A stretch of DNA of 64,000 nucleotides. Origin: Diphasiastrum complanatum. Its lineage: Eukaryota; Streptophyta; Lycopodiopsida; Lycopodiales; Lycopodiaceae. Shown piece by piece: positions 37,702 to 50,402 of this stretch (position 1 is the first letter of the stretch; each line of letters opens with the position of its first letter). The notes under the pieces were generated by a model, which was given only the letters and a program-made list of their open reading frames with translations, made no database searches and was not told the origin of the DNA. The position numbers and the translations under genes were made by a program. The stretch is taken from contig CM055100.1 of NCBI GenBank assembly GCA_029204225.1, positions 57,109,788-57,173,787 of the forward strand, read 5' to 3'.

Positions 37702-38440
37702 GTGAAGAATTGAAAAAGATTATCTATGTTAGATATAGGGGTCTTATGTTTTTATATCAAGCATCTAGGTGTAGGATGTTGATAGGAACAAATTTGGCAT
37801 AGATGAAAAATTATGCATTTCCACTTGTAATGCCACTATTGAGCCAAAATAGAGTAAGAGGCTAAACTCGTGCCAATTAGAGTGTAGACAAGTGTAATGC
37901 TTTTGTTTGATGAATTCTAAGAGGTCCAATAGGATTTAGAGGCGGAACCATGTGAGGTCCAATAAGAATTTGAGGTGTGCTTGAATATAGTCCAATAGAA
38001 TTAAGAGGTGCATGGATCAATGGTCCAGTAGGATTAAGAGGTGACAAAGTGTGGTCCAATCATAGTTTAGCATAGTGGTAGCTTGTGGATCTACTAGTAT
38101 CATTGTACTCCTCATTTTGGATCTAATTGATTTGGTGATTGTGTGGATTTTGAGTGCAATTGGATTTCTAGTTTTCTCTCTCTCTACCCGAGAGCTCATG
38201 ATGGTTTTTCCCTCTCTACCCAGAGAGCAGCTTGTTTTTACTTAGAATAATTTTTTAATACTTCCCACACGTGTGAGTGAGAGTTGGAAGTGATTGAATG
38301 CATGTAGTAGTGTGTTTTTGCCATAGAATCAAAGATAGATCTTGAATCTCAATCTAGTCTTGATCTTGGTGCATTTACACACCTTAGGAGATCACAAGTA
38401 CATGTTGTGGACAATCCACACATGTGAAATCAATAATCAA
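37702..38440 (+). repeat. copia-2 3' LTR with internal minisatellite
   Basis: Begins TGAAGAATTG after the PPT ttaggaggagcg. No partner 5' LTR survives, so the right end is approximate. From 37921 to 38065 it holds five degenerate copies of a motif like ggtccaataggatttagagg, spaced about 31-37 bp. Confidence 0.6.
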
Positions 38441-39105
38441 CCCAGGGCCATAGACCTTCTCCTTAGAATATGAGAGAAGTCTTCACCTTTCATGCTAGGA
38501 AGTTTAATCCTGAGGAGTCAAGGATCATACAAATCTTTGATTGAATGCTACTAATGGATGCCATAACCTAAAGGAATCGGGCAGGGCTCTTATACCACTA
38601 ATGGGAATCGGAACGAAATGAAACGAATCGAACTTTGATACCATTGACGGGAGGAAAACAGCTCCGTTGATGAGAGTTTGTGACATTCTCGACGATGAAG
38701 GCCGGATAGAGCCGACTTGGTAGGAGTAGCTACTGCTATTGAGTGGGTCTAACTCTCTTCCAAGCCCCAAATCCCTTCTAATGATCTGTTGTAAAAAATT
38801 AAACTTGTAAACAACAAATAATGTTGAGTAAAACAACAACAAAAATTTATCTACTACTAGCATGCATTCCAATATTGCAGATCATACACATCACAGAACA
38901 AAGCATTGAGAAAAATCGCTTCTATTATCAGAACTAAATTTACAATATTTTTTATGAGCACTGTCTGTTTCCCAGATCACCGCATTGGTGCGAGAGAGAT
39001 GTTCTCTCACACGAATAATATGACTAGCTACTGCTAATCTATAAACTCACAACCAGGTCTCAAATTGTCAAAGAACTAGTGTCCCCAAACAATTCATGAG
39101 AAGCA
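38441..39105. other. Unassigned sequence with LTR/PBS-like traces
   Basis: No gene. The strings cttataccactaat and ctttgataccattgacgg (38590-38655) resemble reverse-complement primer binding sites of minus-strand retroelements, but no LTR pair could be matched. Confidence 0.3.
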
Positions 39106-39109
39106 GTAG

Positions 39110-39814
39110 ATGCGTGAGTATCCTTACCATTCTATTATAGGATCTCTTATGTACGTCATGATCTGTACTAGGCCAGACATAGCTTTTGCAGTCAACTCTC
39201 TCAATCAGTATATGACTAATCCTGGTATAACACATTGGAAGGCTCTTATCAGAGTCATGAGATATTTGCAAGCTACTATGGACTTTTGCATTTGTTATGG
39301 AGCAGTCGGCAATGACAAACTCAATTTACTCAGTGGTTACACAGATGCAAGTTGGGCAGGAGATGTAGACACTCATAAATCTACTTTCGAATTTACATTC
39401 TTCCTCAACAATGGTCCAATTTCCTAGAACAGTCACAAGCAATTTTTGATAGGTCTATCTTCCACTGAATCAGAGTATATTGCAGCCTCTCAAGCTACAA
39501 AGGAAACAATTTGGTTGAGAAACTTACTCTCATATATCGGTCTGAATGAATATGCTTCAATGACATTATTTTGTGATAATCAAAGTGTCATCGCCTTATC
39601 AGCCAACCCTAGATTTCATTCCAAGAGTAAGCACATTGAATTGAAGTATCATTTCGTCATAAGCAAAGTTCTCAACAAAGAGGTTAGATTGCAGTATTGT
39701 AGAACACAAGATATGATAGCAGATGTTTTTACTAAAGCATTAAGTTTGGAGTCACATAGAAGATTCTATGTAGAACTAAGTTTGAAGGTCAAAGCATTCA
39801 AGGATTCAGATTAA
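39110..39814 (+). pseudogene. Copia RNase H fragment (copia-3)
   Basis: Encodes the end of a copia polyprotein: YHSIIGSLMYVMICTRPDIAFAV, HWKALIRVMRYLQAT, LSGYTDASWAGDVDTHKST, a stop near 39425, GLSSTESEYIAAS, TLFCDNQSVIALSANPRFHSKSKHIE, ending at 39814. The upstream part is missing. It differs from the copia-1, -2 and -5 families. The purine-rich gagagagggttgg at 39818 may be its PPT. Confidence 0.9.
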
Positions 39815-39825
39815 GAGAGAGGGTT

Positions 39826-42800
39826 GGATTATTCTCCTTCTTACCAATTGACTAATCGATTTTAATCTTCATCCATTGTTTATCCAGTTCTGTGGATTTT
39901 CTCATGTGTTTAGACAGTCTGCAAAATTACATGTGTTTTTACACAGTCTATAAAATTACACGGAGTTTACGATAGTGTCTCCTTTTTCGCCTGTCAGGAA
40001 TCCCGTTGAAGTCTCTTTTTTCGTATTTTTTGCCTGACAGAAATCTTGTGTAAAATCACTGTGTCGCATTTTTTGCTTTTTCTAAAGAGCCTCAAATATT
40101 AAGGAAATGACTCCAGCAAAGTGTGGGGCAACTCTAAATGAGATTTAAGAGTACTTTTTTTTTTTTTTGCAAAAGACCCGACAGTGTCGCCTGTGACTGT
40201 TTTACTTCATTTATATAGAACTACATTTTTGGTTCATTTATGTGGATAGAATGTTTACGGCCAATTTCATTGCTTATCAGCAATCAATGACAAGGACCGG
40301 ATGGATGCCAGCGGATCACTAGCCAATTGGTGATCGCAATTGACGACCTAATCTCTTAGTATAAATAGTTGTTCATATTCATTCTAGCTCACTTCTTAGA
40401 GTTGTTTTAAAGATTGCTATTGCGCTACTGCTTATCAGCATTGCGCTTAATTCAAACTTTCATTTTTAGCTGATCAAAGATAGCATAGAGTACGCGGTTT
40501 TGATCCGCAACTTATTGTACTCATTTACTTCTGTTACATTTTTATATTGAATCAATGCTATCCTTCTTTGCGTTCAGTTTTCGTCTCAAAATGTATGCAT
40601 TTTCTATATTTCTTCGCGACTAAGTCGCAAATAATTCGTGACTAATTATTTGTCTGATAATTTTCGATGCTTAATTGTTTGGCTACATAATCACTGTAGT
40701 ATTAAAAATTTCGCAGTTAGTTACTATAAGTTCAAACGTGATTTCTATCACTATTGTTTTGTTTGAAATTGATAGTCGTAGTCATGCATTGGAAAGATGA
40801 AGATAGTTTATTCTGCCATGCATGAAAAGTTTTCTTTCTAGATACTCAAATTATTTTCATTTGTTATCTTTTCGAGCTAGACCTATCTTCTGCACACCAC
40901 TTTCCGATAGTTGGATGATGATGAAGAGTTACCAATATGAGACATGTTAACAACTGCTAGATGCAAAAACAGTCTAAAAGAAAGCTTATGCTAAGTATGA
41001 TCACATCTTTAAGTGTTCTAGTTGTCAAACAAGATTTTAAAAGTTAGTTCATACTCACAAAAACGAGAGTGCAGTCCCCCGAAAAATGATTTGTGTGTGG
41101 TATTACTAGAAATTAGATTCAATATGAAGTTTAGATCTGATATAGATGGAAAGAGCAGTATGATATCGCGAGTTCCTCAGGCGTCAAAGACAGCCATCAT
41201 CTGATCAAAAGTGAAAGAGTCGTAGACGTCCGTGTTCTAATCAGAGTGAGTAAACAAGCGTGATCAAACAACAATAAAGTGCATTCAATCACAACAAGCA
41301 TTCATCTACATTATACATAGATAGAAAAGCATGTTGTTGCTATATTACACTAAAGCACAATAAAATAACAATTACAACCAAAATGGTGGCGTAACTGGGA
41401 GGCTCAAATCATACGTCTTATAGATGGAGCACCACGTAGAGTGTGCTTGGATGATCCACTTATACAATTCATCCATGTATTAATTATAGTAAAATTTAAT
41501 GTTTGTCACCTAATTAGGTAAGCCTTTGTACTTGGAAGTATTTGGCTTTTGTGATAACTATACATAGTATATACGGTCAACAAATCAGGGAATGTTGACG
41601 CAAATGAGGACGTCGCAAATTCTCTCACTTTGCATTTTACGTGAAGTGGCTTTCTCTCACTTCGCAAATTTTGGGAACTATCTGAAACGTTCCTTGTTGA
41701 AAATAGATGACTGTCGAGTTTTCTCTTTCTTCAGGATTTTGTGAAAAGTCGACAATTTCCTTAAAAAGATGACACTATCCTTTAACAAGTTAACATCTTC
41801 AAAATAGTTGAACGGAAGAAATTTAAGGCAGATGTTGCTTTTTTGGAAAAAGGAGACACTGTCACAAAAAGCCGACACTGTCACATTTTAGAGAAATGCG
41901 AAAAAGCTGACACTGCTGCAAAAACTTGAATTTGTGAACTATGTTGAAGTGTCACTTTTTTGGAAAAAGCCAACATTGTTGCTTTTTGGGAAAAGCCGAC
42001 ACAGTCGCTTTTCGAGAAAAGCCCACAGTATGTAAAAGATATTCATTTCTGTAGATTGTAGCGACACTTAGAGTATTTTTGTAGACTGTTGTGACACTTA
42101 GTGTAGTTCTGCTGACTTGTTCTAAATGCTAGTTTTTGGAAGTCCTTGAAGATGGCCAAGTCTTCAATGACTTCAAGTAATTGAACTTAACTTCTGAACT
42201 TGAAATTACGATGCAGCCGGAAGTCCGTTGTAGATGTTCTTCAAATAATTTGGCTATCTAAATTGTGATTCTTGTAGGTATCAGATGGTGAGCAGACGTA
42301 GAACCAAAGTTGGTTTTACCTAGATCAATGATCAATAAACGTGTAGGAAGGATCATGAAATAGAAATAGTTATTCACCAAGGAGACAATTGTGGGCTTAA
42401 TTTCCAACACAACTATAAAAGGAACTACTATAGCATGTGGATTTATTTTCATTTTCTTCATCAAGTTTGACACATGAACTCACTTCCATCGACCTCCTTC
42501 ATATATCCTCATCAATAGGAGGCCTATGAATCTTTTCTATTGGAAGTTGGAAGATTTTCTTGCTTACCAATTTCTCTACGACAATTCTTTCTTAAATTTT
42601 GTTCTGTTCACTTATAAAGATCCCAGTTGTGACAAAAAAATCTGGGAGGTTCTTTTCTTCAGAGTTGTCTTCTGATTCTTCCTCCTCTTCTACAACTTCT
42701 TTCTGCTTTCTGGAAGTCTTACCTGGCACTTTCTTCGAAACTACGCATGGAACTTTCTTTGTAACCATGGTAGTTGCTTTCAAAGTCTTAGTTAGATCTA

Positions 42801-43400
42801 TTGTGGCTAATAGTTTCTGTCTCATTGGCTTCTCAACAGAAACTACAAGGCTTTTTCCATGTCAGTTGTCTTCCTTAGATGGAGGTTGTTCTGGTATTTC
42901 CTTCCTTGTAAATGGCCCCAACGTGGCAATAAGATTGGAACTAGATCAAAGGCACTTCTTCAAAATGGATGAGGGAGTTTCTTTCTCAGCTTCTAAAATA
43001 ATCGATCTGGCCTTATGTTTCTCTATATTTATGCTCTCCCATCTCTTGACACACTACATCTTAGCCGCGGAGGTTCGACAGAGGTTGAAGTCAATTTCTT
43101 TGTGGTATCATATTTAAATTCCTTTGAAGTGGTGCTAAATTCAACAGATCACTAAGTCCACTTATTACTACTTATTACTCAATCTGAACATTTCTGGATA
43201 GATCATCTGGGTATAATGTGTTGCTATTTCTTAACGTATACATCATTGATGCATCAATGCTTATGCATCAGTGCTTAAAGTATACATCGATATGGCCTTA
43301 TGAACTGAGTACGATTAAAAGGTTGATTCGATACATACATAATATATATATTATATATTACTAGATTGTAACCTCTGGATGAAGATGTCAATATCCACTT
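39826..43400. other. Retroelement-derived non-coding region
   Basis: Probably begins with the copia-3 3' LTR (39830 to about 40560). No host gene is supported. Two zones carry variants of gacactgtcgc: 40015-40195, and a denser one at 41800-42015 with repeated ggaaaaagccgacactgtc. A Lys/Glu-rich minus-strand frame at 42592-42825 (EEEEESEDNSEE) is the only coding-like item and I cannot assign it. Confidence 0.4.
41800..42015. repeat. Degenerate tandem array of a gacactgtcgc-containing unit
   Basis: At least six imperfect copies of (g)gaaaaagccgacactgtcgc, with variable spacers such as cttttttgg, within about 215 bp. Similar strings occur singly at 40015-40195. Confidence 0.6.
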
Positions 43401-43429
43401 ATTACTACTTATTACTCAGTCAGAACATT

Positions 43430-44003
43430 TCATACTTTCAGATTTGTGGCCTCAGGCCCTCAGTGGTATGACAATTGTGCGAAATCAAGATGTTGATGAC
43501 AACTTGAGTCTTGACAGTCATGGCACTTTGATTAGTTAAATTAGAGATTCTTGTTAGGAGCCTAACTTAGCACCCTAATTAAACATTATAATGGCAACAC
43601 AAAAAGTCCTGCAATGGACTCGAACAACATATCTCAATGGCCGACTCATGTCAACAACAGACTCCATATGGAAAAGGTTGTAGCAACAATAGCCTTTCTA
43701 ATTTCCCTCAGACTATAAGTTGTAACATCAACAGCCTGCGCATCTCAGACTATCATGTAAAACAACAGTCATACGGATTCTATAATTAATACTTTCAGAT
43801 TTGTGGCCTCAAGCCCTCAGTGGTATGAAATTGTGCATGAGAATCAAGAAGTCGATGGCAACTTGAGTGTTCAACTTCATTATGTGCCATCTTCCGAGTG
43901 CATAGCTGATATCTTAACCAAACCTTTGGCTAAAGATTCATTTTTCAAGTTAAGAGATGCTCTTGGAGTTGTACATAGATGTACATTAGACTTGCCAAGT
44001 TAG
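43430..44003 (+). pseudogene. Copia-4 RNase H C-terminus, with a duplicated piece
   Basis: The frame 43803-44003 encodes a copia C-terminus (LHYVPSSECIADILTKPLAKDSFFKLRDALGVV) and ends 14 bp before the LTR. Its first ~90 bp (tactttcagatttgtggcctca, ccctcagtggtatga) recur at 43432-43520 in more decayed form. Confidence 0.85.
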
Positions 44004-44017
44004 AAGTGAGGAGGAGT

Positions 44018-44827
44018 GTTAAACATATCACTTCCAACTTTATGTACTCTGAAGATCTTAAGATAATTGATCTTGATATGATCTCACATGTGTGGAGTCT
44101 GTTCCCATGTGTGAAAAAATGTACATAAGTCACTTTTATAAAGTTAGATTGATTTTATCTTGATCTACACTAGTGTGAAATTGACCTTTGAGTAGAATCT
44201 TGAAATTGGTCAAATTGGTCAAACTTTATGTAAATAGATTGGACTTCCATGTGAATCAGTTATTACTCACACATGTCAAGATGATAAGATAAGAAGATTC
44301 TATTAGATCCTATTTTATAGGGAATATTCCTATAAATGTGGAAGACTAGCTTTTTATTTTCTAGCCAAAGAGAATAGTCAACTTTGGGAAATGAGCACAT
44401 ATGGCACCCATTGGTGGATCTGGATGACTAGGCACTCTTCACACGTGTGAAGGCTTGTTGGATGATACATACTCATGGATGTACTTGATCTATAAAGGAA
44501 TCAACCAAATCAATGAGAAGTTGAGTGACATTGGCAAATTATAGTCTTGCTTGTATTTTCCACATTTTTCTTGTGTTTCCGTGATTGAAATGCATTTCTA
44601 AGCTTGAGTACTTTACTCAAGTATTGTCTTCCACACATGTGAGGCCGCTCATCCATGTTTTTAATCATTTGATCCATTGCTCTTGCTTAAATCATAGTGT
44701 AAAGCATCTAGTCAAGATCTAACACCTAGAACTTGATAGATCTTTGGATTAAGCAATCAATAACTCTTAATGATTGATAAGTACAATCATATTTGTCCTT
44801 TTTCTCTGAAAATTGACAGAGTTAACA
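44018..44827 (+). repeat. copia-4 3' LTR (about 810 bp)
   Basis: Starts TGTTAAACATATC after the PPT gtgaggaggag and ends gagttaaca, giving the inverted TGTTAA...TTAACA termini. Directly beyond it, cctcacactcaac starts the inverted-repeat arm described separately. Confidence 0.75.
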
Positions 44828-45409
<582 letters not shown>

Positions 45410-45989
45410 CACTGAACTTCACAGATTTTATCAGTGTGAAGCGATTTCTTTTGGTTTGCTCGTTTTCTTATCTCTGGATACTGGATGTTTCTGCCCATTA
45501 CCAGGCGGTTGGCCTTCTTTGAAAGGCATAGTAATTGTGATATGAAGAGTTTGAAATGGAATTAAAATTTGAATACATGGGGGATAAAGCCCTATGCCTA
45601 GGGGCTTTGGCTAGCCTTTAATAATGAAAGGGCTTCTTTTCGTCTTTCCTGCCCACATTTCTATGGGTATAATGCCCTGGTAGGTTGTTCCATTTGTTAT
45701 CAATACAATTTGGTACCTCGGCTTCCTTGCTCTAAACAAAGCCTTACAATTAAAATATTTTAAAAACTTTAATCATGAAATTTTGAAGTTGTAGGATATT
45801 TTTTTAAATGACAACCTTAAAAAAAATGCAAGATGTAAATAGTTTTGTTTGCATGTTAGTTAATTTGTTTGACATGCAAAAAGGGCTTTATTTCTCTAGA
45901 AACTATGCCTTCATCTTAGTGCATTAATTGCTCTATGGAAAAAAAACGGTAAAATTAAATGTGACATAGATTTTGTTTGTGAAAGGTAA

Positions 45990-46522
45990 CATGTGACACA
46001 TTATGTGGGGGGGGGAAGGTCCTGCTCCGAGGCCCTTCTGCCTCGGAAGATTGTGCGCCCGAGGGCGGAGGCTGTGTCTTCATTCCCCATTGATGATTCT
46101 GAGCTCCAAACCTGCAAAATACACCAAAGAAGGATTTCTTCTAGTCGTTTTTGTCTCTCCAAGCTTTCACCTCCCGTGAAGGACTTTCTCACTTTGTTGT
46201 GGAACCTGTAACAAGCTGTATCCACTGATCAGGCACGCAGGACTATCGCTGCTCTGATACCATGTTAAGAATTAGATATGCAACATCAAGCATTCACCAT
46301 AAGCAATCACCACAAGAAGCGGAAGAAGAACACGCACTATCACACTATCACTCAAACTCGCAGAATGTAAAATGTACAAATAAACTCTGAACCCCTGATA
46401 AAGAGAGAAATTCTACGAGTAGACTAATAGACTAGCCTACGACTAATGACAGCTGGTCACAGCTGTCAACATTAATGTACCTCGTAAACAGTAACAATGA
46501 AGTTTATCATTGATTTCTAACA
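45990..46522 (-). mobile_element. Truncated LTR retroelement (LTR + PBS), minus strand
   Basis: LTR at 46263-46522 with inverted ends (TGTTAAGAAT...GATTTCTAACA). On the minus strand it is followed by a perfect initiator-Met PBS (plus-strand gctctgatacca, 46251-46262) and a short piece of leader or gag-like sequence to about 45990. The rest is missing. Confidence 0.75.
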
Positions 46523-49500
46523 AATTCGCCCCACAGATTACGTTCTGTGAGGCACCACCATTTCCTTTGTAAAAATTTAAAAACTGATTTTACGAAATGT
46601 GGAAGTCCATAGAACTTTTAAGAGGCAATGTACATGTCATAGAATGTCCATAAATTTTTTGGTGCAACACATTACATCTCATAGAAAGTCAAAATCTATG
46701 GGCCATAGAATAGTTTAAGCTATAATGTAAAATGCCAAGAAGATCATTTAAGCTTAGGAAAAGTCTCTTTAGTTATTGTCTCACTCGATTTAACGGTCTC
46801 ACATGTAAAGGTCACTTAAACAACCATTTGCCAATAAATTATAGGCAACTGCGTGAAGGTTTTTAGGCTGAGTGAAAAGACAATTCCCCAATACGTAATG
46901 AATTCTTTGTGCATATTTTGCCCATTTTTGGGGCTTCTTAAAAAGCAGAATATGTCACTATTTGTTTCAAAAATAATCTGATGCCCATTACAACCTGCGC
47001 GTCAATGTGCGGCGTCAGTCCTCACGTGTCAGCCTGCCATGTGGCAGTTTTTGACTGGTCCAAAAAACGTCGAAGTGTTGATTAATATGCTTTATAAAGT
47101 GTATGAAGGTATTTAGGCCAAGCAAAAAGACAATTCCCCAATACTTAATGACAAGTGCTTAGGTTTTGTGAGTCTTTTGGAGGTACCTCTAGGAGCAGAA
47201 TATGCATCCATATTTCTTTCTCTCTCATCTTAAATCTATCATTCTCTCTAGAATGTGCATCCTTTTTTCACCTTCTCACATGGCATATGTCGTGGAAGGC
47301 CAATGAGCCTGGGTCCTTCAGTGCATATCAGGGCTATGTCCTCTAGCTCCAGCCCTCAGGCAAGGGCCAACCAGAAGGTCAGAATGACTGATTACAATAC
47401 AAAGAGCGGCAGCACGATAATATCAGGTAATTCAGAAATGAGTGACAGTACTGAGTGTGGTTGGTGTTGAGGTGGACGTTTGGCAGTGGAATCGGTGACT
47501 TTCGGCTAGGCTAGATCGTAAAAGTAGTGATGCGGTCATTTCAGCCCTTTGTATATACATAATGCAGGCTGTGCACGAAGGTTGATCTTTATTTTTTATG
47601 GTTGAGAACCAATGGGAGATTGCAAGCTGACAGAAAGACTCACGAGAGCCACAAGTGATTCTCATAAGCTTTATCCTCAAATCAGAAAAAACAAGAATAC
47701 CCATATAAGATTATGACTATATTGTACTGGGCAGTGCACGAGGACATGCAAATGTCCCGGCCACGTCCTTAGTACAGTGCTTGCTACCAGCGGCAGATGT
47801 CCTTTCTTTGTCAAAACAAATTTGCTAAGCTTGTTACCACGAACAGGAAATTATTGCCATATTGAAGCCCTTAAATTGGTTCAGTGTGGCTTTGGCCTTC
47901 AAACCACCATTGACGTGACGATTTAACTGATGAATTGGTTCTAGAATAGCAAAATCCAACCGTGTAATTTTTTTATCCGGTCTAGAAAACATAGCCTTGT
48001 TATCTGGTGTTTCAATCAGTTGCTGACGCATGATTAAGGCATTCAACCTCACCATAGAGTCGCCCATTGCAACCCACACCAATTTAGCACAGAACTTAGA
48101 AACTAAGGATTACGTGATAAAGTGCACCGACTGTTGTGTTCCGGTTGTTTTAATTTTGAAGTGCACGATTGAATCATTGAAATCATTACTTAGTCACAAA
48201 AAACCAATTATAAGAAGCTATGGTTCACAGAAACCCGTACTTATTTGTGATCACAGGCCGTAGATTCTGCTGACAGATGTTGTTTGTATCACCAAAACTT
48301 GAAAGGAGCATATTTTCTGATGTGAAAATGAAGTTTGAACCGGTAACACAACCAGGCGGCATCTCTTACATACTCCTATGATTCCTGTCGATTAATTTTT
48401 TTAACAAGTAATTTCGGGCCCATCATGCAGCCTTGAATAATTAATATGCCATTAAGCTCCATCTAGCAACAATTGATTTTTTAAATGTAATTTAGGGCCC
48501 ATCATGCAGCCTTGAATAATTCATATGCCATTGATCTCCATCTAGCAACAGGCACTGTACCGTGTACCCGTCGCTCCAGAGTCCACCATCAGCTTCTCTA
48601 TCTCCAGCAGACAGTCATAAGGATGGATGTGGCACAGTGCTCTCGCTGCTTCTATTTACGATCCGTCCTGATTTCTCAGACTGGTTTCTTTAGCCAAGCT
48701 TCATGATCAAGTTTGCCTATAAATAAACTAGGTCCTTCACCTTCTCGTATGACGATTTTCCAATATCAGCCAGTTTATCTCGAAATCAAACGGTTGGTTG
48801 AAGGACTTTGCCTGTTGTTTCTGAATATTGATCTGTCATTTAATGTAGTAAGGAGTTCATGCTATTTCAGAAGCTATTCTTGATTGGAGCTTTGGAGTGA
48901 AATACCCATTGCCTTCTTTTGCGTGAACTCGATCTAAATAGCTACAGTCAAGTAGCCAAGCTGGCCATTCTGAGGCCACACTACTCATGATGGATACCTC
49001 CGCTGGGCCTGATCTGGTAGGATTTATGCATCATCCGTTGCAGCTACCAAAATGATTTTGAGGACTAGTTAGAGACACACATTATCACACAAGCATACTT
49101 TCGGATGCTTAATCTTCTGCCGACGCTTGGAGTTGTTTATTTGAAAGTGCATGGATATTTCGTACAAAGCATTTTTGTGAATCGGATGGAGAGCTGCAGA
49201 TTACAACAACTTACAAAATTGTTCATAGAATGTTATCGTTATATAATATATAATATAATTGTACTCAGATTATTAGGTGATGCTAGACGTAGTCACTGGC
49301 CAAGAGGCCGCGCAGGAGTATCAAAGTCAAGCAAAGTTTAGGTGAAGATATAGAAACCTTCAGAGAAACTAAGTCACAAAAAAGGCCCGAAAGAGCACAT
49401 TTTAAATACACGCTTTATTGAAATAGAAGACACGTGATACAATGATGACATGCTATAATATAGAGGAAGTTGACAAGCAGAGATCATTCTACGTTATCGA

Positions 49501-50400
49501 CGAAAAATGCTCTCCCTCTCTCTCTCTCTCTATACCCCCCCCTCCGATGAAATTTTTTAAGGGATTTTGTCCGCCGACGTTAACTCAGAATAGCTTCCAC
49601 ATTCTAAATGTAGATCTTTATGTGTAAGAATTCAGACATCATTTGAGAGCGATGTGCTCTGCTCAAAAAGAAATGTAGTTTAGAGCTTCAAAAGTTAATC
49701 ATAAGAGATAGAAAAAGTATAGGACTTTTGTACATGAATCTTGCATAGGGATTTTGCAATTTTCCACAGACCATCTAAATAGTTGGTTTTAAAAACGGCG
49801 TAGCGAGGTGCTAGAATGGTTGTCTTCGTGACCTGTACACGACTTACTGCTCAAAATCTAATAGCAAAGGAGCTCAAGTCAAATTATAATGAAATGTTCA
49901 ACTGAATTCAGTCGCAAGAGATGAGTTTATCAATAAGATCAGTTACGTTGCACCTATATAAATTTGAAAGACTTTACTCTATAATATGCCATATTGATAC
50001 TATTACCGTTGCCTGCAATGCGTATTCTAAAAAGAATGTGAAATATCGTGACTGCTTGAATTTTGTATCTATCGGTCTAAACTATGCTTGTAAGTAAACA
50101 GTTCTACAGCTCGGTATTTTGAGAATCTCTGCCTGAGATTAGTGTACAACTGCAAATATCCTCTGGCTCGTCAATAAGTGCAACCCAGAATGTTGATTTG
50201 AAAGATTTAGTTTTCAATCCTTTATAGTTCAGATCCAAGAATGACGTATTTTCAGCAGAATGAACAACCACGCAATCAATGTTAACGTTGCAGTCATTTC
50301 CAAGTGTAAAACTAAAAAACTGACCGATAGGATGCCAGTCATGCTTGTACAGATTTACTGTGTGAGCGTCTTGATTTTATTCACCAATAATATTCCTCAA
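46523..50400. other. Intergenic DNA upstream of the NPF gene
   Basis: No gene supported. Two imperfect copies of a ~100 bp block (aaggt-tttaggc, agacaattccccaata, agcagaatatg) lie at 46853-46970 and 47103-47215. A 79 bp tandem duplication (gggcccatcatgcagccttg) is at 48394-48551. The 48950-50400 part should hold the promoter and any first exon of the NPF gene. Confidence 0.4.
48394..48551. repeat. 79 bp tandem duplication
   Basis: Two adjacent units share (t/c)gggcccatcatgcagcc, ttgaataatt-atatgccatt and ctccatctagcaaca with period 79. Confidence 0.85.
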
Positions 50401-50402
50401 CT

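Noticed and set aside
42592-43117. Overlapping frames of 77 and 172 codons on opposite strands
   Set aside because: Lys/Glu-rich and Ser/Thr-rich shadows of each other with no recognisable domain or splice support; probably low-complexity retroelement sequence.
47155-48263. Several 60-90 codon frames between the inverted repeat and the NPF gene
   Set aside because: Short, overlapping on both strands, no domain, no splice context; consistent with chance.
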